Assembly: GCA_937907585.1 (NCBI GenBank)
Contig: CALCVH010000023.1
Location: 1-37,510, forward strand
Length of the DNA: 37,510 bases
DNA from: an uncultured Bacillota bacterium
GTDB taxonomy: Bacteria; Bacillota_I; Bacilli_A; Izemoplasmatales; UBA1188
Reading direction: 5' to 3'
Positions 29,641 to 37,510 of this stretch are shown piece after piece. Made by a program: the position numbers and the translations under genes. The notes beneath the pieces are model-generated. The model was not told the origin of the DNA and did not search any database. It worked only from the letters and a program-made list of their open reading frames with translations. Every line of letters begins with the position of its first letter. The stretch's first letter is position 1.

Positions 29641-29730
29641 AGCATATTTAAGCGTATAGCGTGTTTTATACAATAAATGGTTAATTATTCATTTTAACTC
29701 TAAAATGCTTGTATACGTTAAATTTAAGCA
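29641..29730. repeat. Dispersed palindromic element, copy D
   Basis: Both ends match: GCATATTTAAGCGTATAGCG on the left and the inverted TATACGTTAAATTTAAGC on the right, giving terminal inverted repeats of about 17 bp. The inner parts are partly paired. Unlike copies A-C it lies in a gene-free region, between two RNA units. Confidence 0.72.
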
Positions 29731-29744
29731 AAATACATAAGTGC

Positions 29745-29880
29745 AAAAGAAAAACGCTATATCTTATGGAAAGGTTTTTGATATAGCGTCTTGATAGAAA
29801 AAACGGGGAAAGCAATTTCTATCTATTGTGTAATGTTTATTTATGAATGAAAAAAATCAAGTTGTAATCTTTTCGATTAC
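29745..29880 (-). ncRNA. Putative minus-strand structured RNA or attenuated leader, about 135 nt
   Basis: The transcript from the operator-2 promoter starts with hairpin GTAATC-GAAAA-GATTAC (29864-29880), the same loop and position as in the tRNA-like RNA. It then has GATAGAAA/TTTCTATC (29793-29823) and ends with ACGCTATATC/GATATAGCGT (29754-29789) followed by TTTTCTTTT, a terminator. No frame is present. The tail operon has another promoter further on, so this may be a free small RNA rather than a leader. Confidence 0.55.
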
Positions 29881-29886
29881 ATTTTT

Positions 29887-29915
29887 ATTTTACTTTATTT
29901 CTTTATTTTTAGCAA
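29887..29915 (-). promoter_or_regulatory. Operator-associated minus-strand promoter
   Basis: On the minus strand TTGCTA, 17 bp, TAAAAT. The sequence AAATAAT before the -35 is the same as before the plus-strand promoter at 14437. Start predicted at 29880. Confidence 0.62.
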
Positions 29916-29928
29916 ATTATTTAACATT

Positions 29929-29948
29929 ATTTCACATAGATTTCACAT
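29929..29948 (-). promoter_or_regulatory. Direct-repeat operator, copy 2
   Basis: Exact inverted copy of the 20-bp operator at 14393 (two TGTGAAAT words 11 bp apart). It stands 13 bp before the -35, against 24 bp in copy 1, a difference of one helical turn. Confidence 0.72.
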
Positions 29949-29970
29949 TACTTTAGTATGTAAAAGAAAA

Positions 29971-29994
29971 AAGGCTACTATTTCTAGTAACCTT
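29971..29994 (-). terminator. Terminator of the packaging-capsid operon
   Basis: On the minus strand AAGGTTACTA-GAAA-TAGTAGCCTT (10 bp, one G-U) is followed by TTTTCTTTT. It lies about 13 bases after the capsid gene stop. Confidence 0.88.
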
Positions 29995-30006
29995 TTATTT
30001 TTTTAT

Positions 30007-31131
30007 TTAGTTTTGAGCACCTGATTGATAGTCTGGGTCTTGTGTTGCAGATTCAATGTTAACTGCGATAGATAATGCAGCCTTAACTGTTGCTAAATCG
30101 GCATCGGCAATTGTATCATTTGTGATAACCTTAATTGACTTACCTGATAAGCACTTAACACCAAATTTATTGAATGGCTTTAATACAACTGAACCATGTT
30201 GGAATGGATGTTCATTTGCTGAAATACCTTCCATAGCAATACCACGTAATGTAGAACCACCATAAACGATGAATCCTTTAATCTTATCAAGAATTGCTTT
30301 AGTAGTAGCATCGCTTGAAACACCTAATACTTCATAAATGTTATCTCTTTCAACATCGTTAACTAATGTCATTAAGACACCGTCATAGATACCACAAATA
30401 CCAGTTCTTGAGTCAATTCTCTTTCCTTCAGCTTGAGTAAATGGGTTCATAAAGCCTGTTGCATTGATTTGTGCGGCAGCTTCACTTGCATTTGTTGCAT
30501 ATTGTGCTTTTAACGCAGCGTTTAAGTCATAATCAATGAATGCTTGTCTTTCTTCCATAGGAATTGTGAAAGCACCGATTGACTTATCGCTTTGTAAGTT
30601 AGCATTTGCTAATTGGAATGCTTGAGCAGGTGTAGTATTTGCATCATACTTGAATACTGATTTTGCTACTGCAGTATTGTCATCGAAGAATGCTTTGATT
30701 TGGTTAGCCCAAGTGAATGCATTTAATGTTTGTGCGAAGCAGTCAGTAATATTCTTATTTACATATTGCTCAAAGTTAACTTGTGTAGAATGGATCATTG
30801 CAAATGGAATAGTAGTATCTTCATCATATACGAAGTTAACGAATAATGAATAATGTACTGATTCAGGTGTAGGACCACCATTTGCGTTATTTTTATTCAT
30901 CCACTTACCATTTGTAGCATTTAATGTACTACCAATAGCACGATAATGAATCTTCTTTGGTAAAATACGAGTAATGTCGATTGTATCAACTTCCATAATA
31001 TCTTCTTTTGATACGTATTCTTCAGTTACACCTTTACCTTTAATGTGTTTTAAATTTGGGAATAAGTTTTCATAAACTACTAATGATGAACCATGTTCAA
31101 CATCAAAACCATTTTTTGTTACGAATGCCAT
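30007..31131 (-). CDS. Major capsid protein, 374 aa
   Basis: Length, position (after portal and scaffold) and composition fit an HK97-fold major capsid protein. The N-terminal 80 residues contain an extended arm (MAFVTKNGFDVEHGSSLVVY). The middle has alternating helices and strands (IPFAMIHSTQVNFEQYVNKN), and the C-terminal domain includes GFIVYGGSTLRGIAMEGISA and KPFNKFGVKCLSGKSIKVIT, like the A-domain of phage capsids. No maturation protease gene is nearby. It is probably the most abundant virion protein; AGAGG precedes the ATG. Confidence 0.8.
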   Translation of the reverse strand: MAFVTKNGFDVEHGSSLVVYENLFPNLKHIKGKGVTEEYVSKEDIMEVDTIDITRILPKKIHYRAIGSTLNATNGKWMNKNNANGGPTPESVHYSLFVNFVYDEDTTIPFAMIHSTQVNFEQYVNKNITDCFAQTLNAFTWANQIKAFFDDNTAVAKSVFKYDANTTPAQAFQLANANLQSDKSIGAFTIPMEERQAFIDYDLNAALKAQYATNASEAAAQINATGFMNPFTQAEGKRIDSRTGICGIYDGVLMTLVNDVERDNIYEVLGVSSDATTKAILDKIKGFIVYGGSTLRGIAMEGISANEHPFQHGSVVLKPFNKFGVKCLSGKSIKVITNDTIADADLATVKAALSIAVNIESATQDPDYQSGAQN

Positions 31132-31153
31132 AATTTAATTACCTCTTTTCTTT

Positions 31154-31765
31154 TTAATGTGTTTCGTTCCAATATGCGCTAAATGAATTAGCACTTGTAG
31201 GTTTGTCCTTATTTACGTTAGTCTTGCTTTCTAAATTGCCAAAACCGTTAGTTTCATATTTTGTATGTAAATCATCGGCTTTCTTTTTAGATTCATCAAG
31301 TTCCTTACGTAATTTGACGTTTTCGTCAACAATAGCATTAAACTTTGCTTCTAGAGCTTTAAGTTTTTCATCTACATCAACGTTTAATGCAAAATCAGTA
31401 ATAGGACGTCCATCGGCACTTGGCTCTTTAGTTTCTTCAATGACTTGCCCATTCACATTTTCTTTGGCCTTTTCTTGTGAATCAACAGCGTTTTGTTCCA
31501 CTTCAGGACTAGTTTCTTCTTTCTTTCCTAACTCTTCAGTCTTGTTTTCTTCAACCTTTGTATCAGTATCAGTTGACTCAACTTCTTGAGATTTTTCCTC
31601 GCCTTTATTATCTACCTTTTCGGCTTCATTAGGGTTTGGTGTATCGGCTTTTTGGCCTTGCTCATCAGGTTTAGCTTTAGAAGTAAGTAATTGCTCTAAT
31701 TGAGCTTCTTGCTCTTCGGTTAAATCTGCATTTGCTAATTTTGTTAAAATTCTATTAAAATTCAT
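31154..31765 (-). CDS. Capsid scaffolding protein, 203 aa
   Basis: The protein is extremely polar and acidic, low in complexity over residues 20-120 (many E, K, T and Q), then has a heptad helix (about 130-170: VDEKLKALEAKFNAIVDENV and onward). This, and its place between portal and capsid genes, are typical of scaffolds that template capsid assembly and leave before packaging. GGAGC lies 10 bases before the ATG. The very polar composition explains long shadow frames on the other strand. Confidence 0.78.
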   Translation of the reverse strand: MNFNRILTKLANADLTEEQEAQLEQLLTSKAKPDEQGQKADTPNPNEAEKVDNKGEEKSQEVESTDTDTKVEENKTEELGKKEETSPEVEQNAVDSQEKAKENVNGQVIEETKEPSADGRPITDFALNVDVDEKLKALEAKFNAIVDENVKLRKELDESKKKADDLHTKYETNGFGNLESKTNVNKDKPTSANSFSAYWNETH

Positions 31766-31799
31766 TGTTATAGTTAGCTCCTTTCAACAATATTATATA

Positions 31800-33437
31800 T
31801 TATTCTTTTATTTTTTCAAAATCTGTTTTATTAGGATTTGCACCATTAACACTTTCACGTGTTTCAGGTGATGTATCTACATCTTCCATTCTTTCAACTT
31901 CTTGTTGTTGCTGTTGTTGTTGCTTTAAAGCCATAGATTGCTGTAATCTGATTTGATTTTCGATATAATTTATTTCATAATCCTGTTCTTCTTGAGATAA
32001 ATAACCGTATGTGTCTTTTACATATCTTCTAGGGCTCATAAAACCGCTTTGTAAAGCAACTGTATTTACTTTAACATTATCAATGTGGCTTTCTTGGTTT
32101 TCATACTTGATAGAGCACTTAACATATTCGCCTGTTGGACAATCAATAAGTAAGCATATTTTTCTTATAAGTTTATTCAATACTCTTTCAATACTTCTCT
32201 TCCATGATTTGAAAGTTGTATCAGTTGTTGTCTTTTCACTTATAATTTCAGTTGCAGTCTTTGAGCTTGAGCCTTCACTCATAAATGATGCAATAGTGCT
32301 TGTACTTAAGTTAAGTTTAAATGCCATATCACGATAGATATTTTCTTTTTGCATTCTAATTTGGTCGGCTCTTAATGCGAATTGCATAGGCACAATTTGA
32401 CCATCTTCAGACATTTCTAACTTAACATAGTAATCTTCATCAAGTGTTTCTTTTTGCTCTGGATCATCAGGATTCATATATTGGCTTGGAACGTTTGCTC
32501 TAGCACGAGCCATTTTAACTTCTTTCTTTTCAAACACTTTTAATTGGTCTAATTGCACTGCTTCAATTTGTAAAGTATCAGCAATAGGTTGACCGAAACA
32601 GAAGTTAGGTATTCTTGGGTTGCCTTCAGTAAAGTCAATTTTATATACACCTAAACTATCATGGAAAGTTAAATATGCAGGTGCATCTCCAAAAATTATT
32701 TCAGGATAATTCTTTTTAATAACATCTCTAATCTTTTTAGGAATACTCTCCCACTTGCTAGGTTTCTTATTTACAACAAAGTTTTCACTCTTTTCAACTT
32801 CGGTTGGTTTATCCATACCTTCGGTTTGTAAGCTACCGCTTCCTTCGTAAATATTATATACAATTCTAGGCTTTCCTTCGTCATCAAAATATCTTTCTTC
32901 ACATAGCATATAGTGTGTATTATCACTTGCAGTGTTTTGAATAACATCAATGTATGTTCTACATCTTGTTACATTGTTTCTATTATCTACATCTACAAAG
33001 AAATTATCTATTCTATGAGCTGTAATATAATACTTCATATCTTCAGTTCTATTGATTTTGATAATTGAACTACCACCTGCTTCGGCATAAGTCCACGCTT
33101 CCTTTACTACCTTTTCAAAATCGGCGGTATTTTCAGCCCAGTCAATTATCTTATTTCTAGCACCATTTGGACCTATAAAATCAATACCATTTGCAAATAG
33201 CTTGCCTGTAATACCCCTTGCTATACTTTGCAATGATAATGAGTTTGTTATAGTATTCTTCCCAACCTTAACGTTCACGTTACCGTCATAGTAACGTAAA
33301 CAGTTTCTTAAATAGGTTGAATAATAGTTATAATAATAACTTGGTGCAAATAAATAGAACGGGTTAGTTACAACATAATTGATAATATTATTTTCGTCAG
33401 CAGTATTGCTTGCTGTATATAGAATTGTGTGTTGCAT
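31800..33437 (-). CDS. Portal protein, 545 aa
   Basis: Size, order and sequence agree with a portal: an N-terminal part with NYYSTYLRNCLRYYDGNVNV, a wing region with repeated strands, the long stem helix region (VQLDQLKVFEKKEVKMARAR), and a crown ending in a glutamine tract (KQQQQQQQEVERMED) encoded by repeated CAA/CAG. Twelve subunits would form the ring for DNA entry and the docking site of terminase and connector. The pattern FKSWKRSIERVLNKLIRKI late in the protein is typical of portal C-terminal domains. AAAGGAAG lies 9 bases before the ATG. Confidence 0.85.
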   Translation of the reverse strand: MQHTILYTASNTADENNIINYVVTNPFYLFAPSYYYNYYSTYLRNCLRYYDGNVNVKVGKNTITNSLSLQSIARGITGKLFANGIDFIGPNGARNKIIDWAENTADFEKVVKEAWTYAEAGGSSIIKINRTEDMKYYITAHRIDNFFVDVDNRNNVTRCRTYIDVIQNTASDNTHYMLCEERYFDDEGKPRIVYNIYEGSGSLQTEGMDKPTEVEKSENFVVNKKPSKWESIPKKIRDVIKKNYPEIIFGDAPAYLTFHDSLGVYKIDFTEGNPRIPNFCFGQPIADTLQIEAVQLDQLKVFEKKEVKMARARANVPSQYMNPDDPEQKETLDEDYYVKLEMSEDGQIVPMQFALRADQIRMQKENIYRDMAFKLNLSTSTIASFMSEGSSSKTATEIISEKTTTDTTFKSWKRSIERVLNKLIRKICLLIDCPTGEYVKCSIKYENQESHIDNVKVNTVALQSGFMSPRRYVKDTYGYLSQEEQDYEINYIENQIRLQQSMALKQQQQQQQEVERMEDVDTSPETRESVNGANPNKTDFEKIKE

Positions 33438-33469
33438 TCACGACACTTCCTTTCTATTTAATTATATCA

Positions 33470-33769
33470 TTACTTTACATTTTTTCCCAAATCTTTAGTG
33501 TTCTCTTGGGATTTGGCTTGTTCATCGGCTTTATGAATCGCCTTTGTCATATTTCTAATGTAAGTTTTAATTGCAGGCATACCGATTTGTGTCATTGTAG
33601 CATTATATTGCTTGATTTCTACAATAAGGCTTGTTAAAAGCTCATTTGTTTCTAATTCGTTACGAATCATAGCTCTTTGGAACTTTACATCATCGCTTAC
33701 TGTTTCCTTTTCTCTACGCATAGCACTTGCTACTGCCTTATTTACTGCCATTTGATTGATATCTGCCAT
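33470..33769 (-). CDS. Unknown helical protein near portal, 99 aa
   Basis: Nearly all helix (MADINQMAVNKAVASAMRRE; LLTSLIVEIKQYNATMTQIG) with a basic C-terminal tail. Its ATG overlaps the stop of the 103-aa gene by one base. The pair shares the phrase ELLTSL / ELLYNL followed by a helix with E-x-Y-N, so the two may be related by duplication. A role in head assembly is likely by position only. Confidence 0.66.
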   Translation of the reverse strand: MADINQMAVNKAVASAMRREKETVSDDVKFQRAMIRNELETNELLTSLIVEIKQYNATMTQIGMPAIKTYIRNMTKAIHKADEQAKSQENTKDLGKNVK

Positions 33770-34080
33770 TATTTATTACCTTCACTTTCTTTATTTTCTT
33801 CTTTTACTGCAGGAATTAGCATTTCATTTAAGAATTTATTGTAATCTTCTACTTCTTTCTTTAAAACTACTAACATTTTAAGGTTTTCACACTTTAAATT
33901 ATATAAAAGTTCGTTATTTACTTCCTTTTCAGTTTTCTTTTTTGTAAATTCTCTTGGTAAATTTAATCTTTTATACCATTGTGTAGTTGATAATTGATTA
34001 TCTTCACTTAATGTTTCTCTAACTACTACATCCATTTCAGTATTTCCAAATTCTAGTGGTGTTACTTTGTTAATATCCAT
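33769..34080 (-). CDS. Unknown small protein between TerL and portal, 103 aa
   Basis: The N terminus is extended and acidic (MDINKVTPLEFGNTEMDVVV). The C-terminal half is a charged helix (NELLYNLKCENLKMLVVLKK, then EVEDYNKFLNEMLIPAVKEE). It shows weak resemblance to the downstream 99-aa protein. Both lie in the head module, but no function is known. Confidence 0.64.
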   Translation of the reverse strand: MDINKVTPLEFGNTEMDVVVRETLSEDNQLSTTQWYKRLNLPREFTKKKTEKEVNNELLYNLKCENLKMLVVLKKEVEDYNKFLNEMLIPAVKEENKESEGNK

Positions 34081-34093
34081 ATTTTCACTCCTT

Positions 34094-35587
34094 TTATTTT
34101 TTATATACTTCAGCTCTCTTTAATACTTCACTTACTTTACTATTATCTTCATTTCTTGTAGGCCATGAAAGATTATAACAATTTGTATAATAAGGAATTA
34201 GACCGTATTCTAGTCCGTCAACGACGTCGTTAGGAATAGCAGGATCTAGTTTACCATTTTTATATGTTTGTGCTTCCAATTCATGGCACAACCAGTGATG
34301 GTTTCTAGTTCCATCCCATTCATATTTACCTTCATTTAAAATTGTTATTACTTTAAGTGCTAATGCAGACTTGATTAAGCCCATATTATAATCCTTTTTC
34401 TTCATAGTGAACTTTTTGATTATAATATTACGCCATATCTTATTATGACTTATATGCTTTGTATGTCTAACTTGTGCAATAAATGGGCTCGCAGCTCCGT
34501 CTATTGATATTACAATTTTAGTCATATTATAATAAAAGCCGTATTGTCTATCTAAAAACTCTAGGAATTCATCTAATATCTCACATTGCTCGGTAGGTGC
34601 TAAAGCACGTTGTGTTTCTTGTGGGTCATTTACACAAGTTTCTAATACACAACAAGTTCCGTCTGTAAGTATTGCAACAGGCACAACTGCGAATTTATCG
34701 TTTGCAGTAGCATGGTCGATACCGATAAATAACCTTACTATTGTTTTGTTAGGTAGGTCTTTTCTTAATTTATAATGTATTGAACGCACGAATTGTGGGA
34801 ATACTTTATTACTAACTGTGGCTTTTACATCTCCTAAATAGATTCTTCTAAATTCTACTGGGTCAGAAGCTTTGAAATCTTCAATGTATTTTTTAGTTTC
34901 TTCTGATAATAAAGTCCAAATATCATAACAATTTGCATAAATATATACCCAAGTTGGGTCTTTACGCTTTTTAGCGCTCCAACGTGTAAACCAATGTCCT
35001 AATGTTTCGTTATTACCTACTAATACGAATTTACAATCGTTTGAAGTTTGTCTTATGAATGTAATTAAGGCTTGTTCTACAACGTTTGAATCTTTATTCT
35101 TTTGTATTTCTTCAAACAATACTAATGACAATGGATGTGGTGTCTTAATACCACGTGCACGTTGACCACCTTTAGAGTCGGTAATTGGGAAGATATAAAT
35201 TCCACCTTTATGCGCTCCGTCATTGAATATTACTCTATCCTTTGATTTAGGTATATATATTTCATTTGTAGGTTTATCGCCTACATCAAATCCTTTATTT
35301 CTAAAGAATGCTTCAATTTCATTGATAATACTGTCTTTAATTTCAGCACTTGTTGCTTGTAGCAATACAATATCGTTATCAGGTTTAGCGTTAATAGTAG
35401 CATAAATTAAGTCGACTAGAATTGATGTTTTACCACTCAAACGTCCACTTGATAGCAAGAATTTATTATGCTCTTTATCTGTAAATATAGGTGCATATAC
35501 TTTTGGAATAACGATTTCATAAGTTCCTATTGCTTGGTGTTTTGGCTCTTCTCTTGTTATGCCTACACTTAATGCTTCATCACTCAT
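34094..35587 (-). CDS. terL: Terminase large subunit, 497 aa
   Basis: The start is placed at ATG 35587 (MSDEALSVGITREEPKHQAI), overlapping the small-subunit stop by 8 bases. The ATPase half has Walker A SSGRLSGKTS (residues 46-55) and Walker B LSLVLFEE (153-160), followed by a coupling motif near FVLVGNNETLG. The nuclease half has an RNase H-like acid triad: IGIDHA (Asp291), ISIDGAAS (Asp363) and DVVDGLEYGL (Asp457). The motor packages DNA into the procapsid and cuts it. Full length and intact. Confidence 0.94.
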   Translation of the reverse strand: MSDEALSVGITREEPKHQAIGTYEIVIPKVYAPIFTDKEHNKFLLSSGRLSGKTSILVDLIYATINAKPDNDIVLLQATSAEIKDSIINEIEAFFRNKGFDVGDKPTNEIYIPKSKDRVIFNDGAHKGGIYIFPITDSKGGQRARGIKTPHPLSLVLFEEIQKNKDSNVVEQALITFIRQTSNDCKFVLVGNNETLGHWFTRWSAKKRKDPTWVYIYANCYDIWTLLSEETKKYIEDFKASDPVEFRRIYLGDVKATVSNKVFPQFVRSIHYKLRKDLPNKTIVRLFIGIDHATANDKFAVVPVAILTDGTCCVLETCVNDPQETQRALAPTEQCEILDEFLEFLDRQYGFYYNMTKIVISIDGAASPFIAQVRHTKHISHNKIWRNIIIKKFTMKKKDYNMGLIKSALALKVITILNEGKYEWDGTRNHHWLCHELEAQTYKNGKLDPAIPNDVVDGLEYGLIPYYTNCYNLSWPTRNEDNSKVSEVLKRAEVYKK

Positions 35588-36290
35588 TACTCTCACTCTC
35601 ACTCTCGCTATCTTCGGTTTCTTCAAGTTCTTCAGCATCCACATCTATAACAGGCACTTGCTCGATAACATCTTTAGGTGCTGTTGTATCAACGATCTTG
35701 ATTGTAATATCTTTATTGACTTCTACTTCGCCAATAACCTTTGTTACATCGTCAATTCCAAGCAATGAATCTAACTTCTCACGAGCTTTAAGTCTTTCAC
35801 TAATGCTTGGCTCTATCTCTTCAACCTTAACAACTTCTTTTCCAGTTTCTTTATCGGTAGTAGTTGTTTTCTTATGTTGCTTGATATTACCCGATATAAC
35901 ATCTGCATAGAATTGCAATTGATTAGCTTCTTCGCCTTTCTTACTTGCAATAATATCTAACACTGTACGCCCTTGTAAAGCATTGTTGGCTATCTCTTTT
36001 GAAATAACACTATTCTCTTTACCTAGCCCGTTTAACTTGGCTCTTGTTTGCAATGTCTTGATAATATCTTTAATAAGTGGATGATTCTTCTCAAATGAAC
36101 TTGCATTTGGTCTAGCGTTTTTTTGTGGAAATCCAGCTTTTACCCACGCAACTTCCATTGCAAGTCCAACCCCACGAAACTTGGTATATAATTGTTGCTT
36201 AATATTGTAAGACATATATTCGGCTAACAATTCAGGTGCAAGAAATGATTTTAAGTCCATTTTATCTTGTTTTGATACTTCGTTTGGCAA
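35580..36290 (-). CDS. terS: Terminase small subunit, 236 aa
   Basis: The N-terminal part (residues about 30-110) contains a helix-turn-helix-like region (GVGLAMEVAWVKAGFPQKNA) typical of small terminases that bind the packaging start site. The segment SISERLKAREKLDSLLGIDD matches the oligomerisation helix often seen before the tail that contacts the large subunit. The C terminus is very acidic (DVDAEELEETEDSESESES) and encoded by a short GAGAGT repeat. Position directly before terL supports the call. Confidence 0.82.
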   Translation of the reverse strand: MPNEVSKQDKMDLKSFLAPELLAEYMSYNIKQQLYTKFRGVGLAMEVAWVKAGFPQKNARPNASSFEKNHPLIKDIIKTLQTRAKLNGLGKENSVISKEIANNALQGRTVLDIIASKKGEEANQLQFYADVISGNIKQHKKTTTTDKETGKEVVKVEEIEPSISERLKAREKLDSLLGIDDVTKVIGEVEVNKDITIKIVDTTAPKDVIEQVPVIDVDAEELEETEDSESESESNE

Positions 36291-36295
36291 TCTAT

Positions 36296-36718
36296 CTACC
36301 CCTTTCTATCTAATTTATCTAATTTACGGTAAGATACAATATTTGTGATAAGTCCTAGTATAAATTGTATAAGACCGATAATTCCTTGCAATACTAGGAT
36401 TCTTATACATTCGTTTTCTATGAAATCTAACTTGATGATTTCTCCCAACTTTGTTCCTACATATACTGACAATAAGGCACATGCTAAATTGAATACCACC
36501 CTTTTTATACTAAATGCTTTTTTATACCATACGTTAAGTAGCAACGTACTAACAATACTTGATACAACATTACTCGAATACAATGCCAAGTCTTTATTCT
36601 TGGAATACATATATATGTAATAGTCCATTACAAGTACAATACACATTCCTACTATTCCTGTTAGCATTGTCCCTAATACATCGTGGATTCTTTCCTTGTT
36701 TAACGCATGAATACACAT
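36296..36718 (-). CDS. Polytopic membrane protein, 140 aa
   Basis: Hydrophobic segments near residues 12-34 (VLGTMLTGIVGMCIVLVMDY), 46-63 (SNVVSSIVSTLLLNVWY), 72-89 (RVVFNLACALLSVYVGTKLG) and 104-127 (CIRILVLQGIIGLIQFILGL) predict four helices, with a basic C-terminal tail. It stands just before the small terminase. Holin genes usually follow the tail genes, but a four-helix protein this size could be a holin-like or exclusion protein. Its ATG overlaps the stop of the preceding gene. Confidence 0.7.
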   Translation of the reverse strand: MCIHALNKERIHDVLGTMLTGIVGMCIVLVMDYYIYMYSKNKDLALYSSNVVSSIVSTLLLNVWYKKAFSIKRVVFNLACALLSVYVGTKLGEIIKLDFIENECIRILVLQGIIGLIQFILGLITNIVSYRKLDKLDRKG

Positions 36719-37170
36719 GATCCAAATGCCTCCAAATAAGAATGACTTGTTTCGGTATATCCTTCAGCTTCTTCTAAATAAAAGTGATTCCCATTCCTGT
36801 TAGCCCTAAATGTATTAAGTATAGAATAGTCCTTATCCCCTAATACCTTTTGCATAATAATATTTATGTTTTGTGTTAAACATCTAACAGGCTTTTCTCC
36901 ATACATAACCCTATCACATCGTATAAGCCTTTCTTGAGAGAACTTCGATACATCTATTGTTTCGCCTTTGTAATAGATGACACTTCCAAGTGTAGCCCCA
37001 TTCGTTGCTAACATAACTTCTGTATTCTCTAAAGTGTTAGCATACCTGATAGACAACAACCTATTTGTATCTAAAGATATTGCATAGATAAAATACGCAT
37101 TACGATTTACGATTTCTACTACCCTTGCTTCTCTTCCGTGTGCTACGACATACTTCTTCTTGATTATCAC
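36700..37170 (-). CDS. Unknown protein, 156 aa, first of the late module
   Basis: A GTG start follows AGGAG by about 9 bases (MIIKKKYVVAHGREARVVEI). The protein is alpha/beta and fairly basic, with no motif recognised. The C-terminal phrase HFYLEEAEGYTETSHSYLEA is aromatic and acidic. It lies between the rightmost promoter and the terminase genes and overlaps the membrane-protein gene by 19 bases. Homing or regulatory roles can be neither supported nor excluded. Confidence 0.65.
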   Translation of the reverse strand: MIIKKKYVVAHGREARVVEIVNRNAYFIYAISLDTNRLLSIRYANTLENTEVMLATNGATLGSVIYYKGETIDVSKFSQERLIRCDRVMYGEKPVRCLTQNINIIMQKVLGDKDYSILNTFRANRNGNHFYLEEAEGYTETSHSYLEAFGSCVFMR

Positions 37171-37267
37171 TTTTCTTCTCTTCTCCTTTCACACCTAGTC
37201 CTATACTAAACACAATAATAAACATACAAAATACATAAAATAAACTCGCTAAATCTATTGTTAACAT
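37100..37267 (-). CDS. Possible small membrane protein, 55 aa, overlapping the next gene
   Basis: The frame MLTIDLASLFYVFCMFIIVF then SIGLGVKGEEKSDNQEEVC carries one membrane helix and a polar, basic tail. It overlaps the 156-aa gene by 71 bases in another frame. The ribosome site is weak (GGGGGCAGAG about 9 bases upstream). The helix supports a real peptide, but its C-terminal half may merely shadow the next gene. Confidence 0.4.
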   Translation of the reverse strand: MLTIDLASLFYVFCMFIIVFSIGLGVKGEEKKSDNQEEVCRSTRKRSKGSRNRKS

Positions 37268-37307
37268 CTATCTATCTCTGCCCCCTTTATTTCCCCCTTA
37301 TACTTAC

Positions 37308-37338
37308 ATATTAAGCACATTTATTATATATTGTCAAA
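37308..37338 (-). promoter_or_regulatory. Possible late promoter at the right end
   Basis: On the minus strand TTGACA is followed after 19 bp by TAATAT (or after 17 bp by CTTAAT). The spacing is not ideal, but it is the only -35 consensus before the late module. The remaining bases to the window end (37339-37510) are A/T-rich and show no gene. Confidence 0.45.
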
Positions 37339-37510
37339 TTTCTTAACATACTTTTATTTAAAAAGTTATTATAAATTCGCTTATATATTATATTTAACTT
37401 ACATTTATAAATTCAAGTTATATATTATACATGTGTTATTTTTATATAATACTTAATTATTATAAATATGTAATTTTTTTATTTTTATAAGTAGGTATTT
37501 ATATATATAA

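Larger units (their letters stand above)
29436..30006. other. Non-coding region between capsid and tail operons
   Basis: No gene on either strand. It holds, right to left, the capsid-operon terminator, operator copy 2 with a minus-strand promoter and a short structured RNA, palindromic element D, a plus-strand RNA unit and the tail-operon promoter. All are listed separately. Confidence 0.7.

Noticed and set aside
31203..31589. Long plus-strand open frame opposite the scaffold gene
   Set aside because: It mirrors the low-complexity acidic coding sequence of the scaffold, has no ribosome binding site and is Ser/Phe-rich shadow sequence.
31800..31940. Glutamine-codon repeat at the portal end as a phase-variable tract
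   Set aside because: Triplet repeats keep the frame, so length change would only alter the number of glutamines.
35530..35910. Hydrophobic plus-strand frame opposite terminase genes
   Set aside because: It is antisense to the acidic tail of TerS and the start of TerL; leucine/serine richness follows from the opposite GAA/GAT codons.
1..37510. Alternative genetic code with TGA as tryptophan
   Set aside because: Several well-placed genes end in TGA with coupled starts, and frames of about 1,300 codons are open in the standard code.

Overview
The window is about 37.5 kb of very AT-rich DNA. It looks like most or all of the genome of a tailed double-stranded DNA phage. Every convincing protein gene lies on the minus strand, packed head to tail with short overlaps. 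Strong AGGAGG-type ribosome binding sites, TTGACA/TATAAT promoters and low GC point to a Bacillota/Bacilli-like host, possibly a gut or Mollicutes-related lineage; the host is inference. TGA serves as a stop codon and long frames are intact in the standard code. I find no integrase, DNA polymerase, helicase or primase, no tape-measure gene and no recognisable endolysin.

Reading in the direction of transcription (right to left), the late module comes first: a protein of unknown function and a membrane protein (36.3-37.2 kb), small and large terminase, two small proteins, portal, scaffold-like protein and major capsid protein (30.0-36.3 kb). A 570-bp gap follows. It holds a terminator, an operator-promoter, a small minus-strand RNA, a palindromic repeat and a plus-strand RNA. 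Next are connector and tail genes including two giants of about 1,300 residues (17.7-29.4 kb), then a Cys-rich protein and three membrane proteins (15.4-17.7 kb) where a lysis cassette would usually sit. The early module (0.3-14.3 kb) holds a recombination set (Erf annealing protein, SSB, PD-(D/E)XK exonuclease, RuvC-like resolvase), a frameshifted PAPS-reductase-family gene, HTH proteins, a Tad2-type anti-defence protein, a lipoprotein and many small unknown genes. Four early promoters share the word AATGTTATTGACA.

The most unusual region is the 1.08-kb gene-free stretch at 14277-15356 between the two modules. It contains divergent promoters around a direct-repeat operator that recurs at 29.9 kb, an AT-rich cruciform, and iteron-like repeats on an exact 11-bp period. 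It also contains a complete plus-strand transcription unit (promoter to terminator) for an RNA of about 240 nt. That RNA carries a tRNA acceptor/T-arm minihelix with encoded CCA but no D or anticodon arm. I regard this tRNA-like RNA as the best candidate for something undescribed. A second candidate is a family of five dispersed ~90-bp palindromic elements, three of which abut or supply stop codons.
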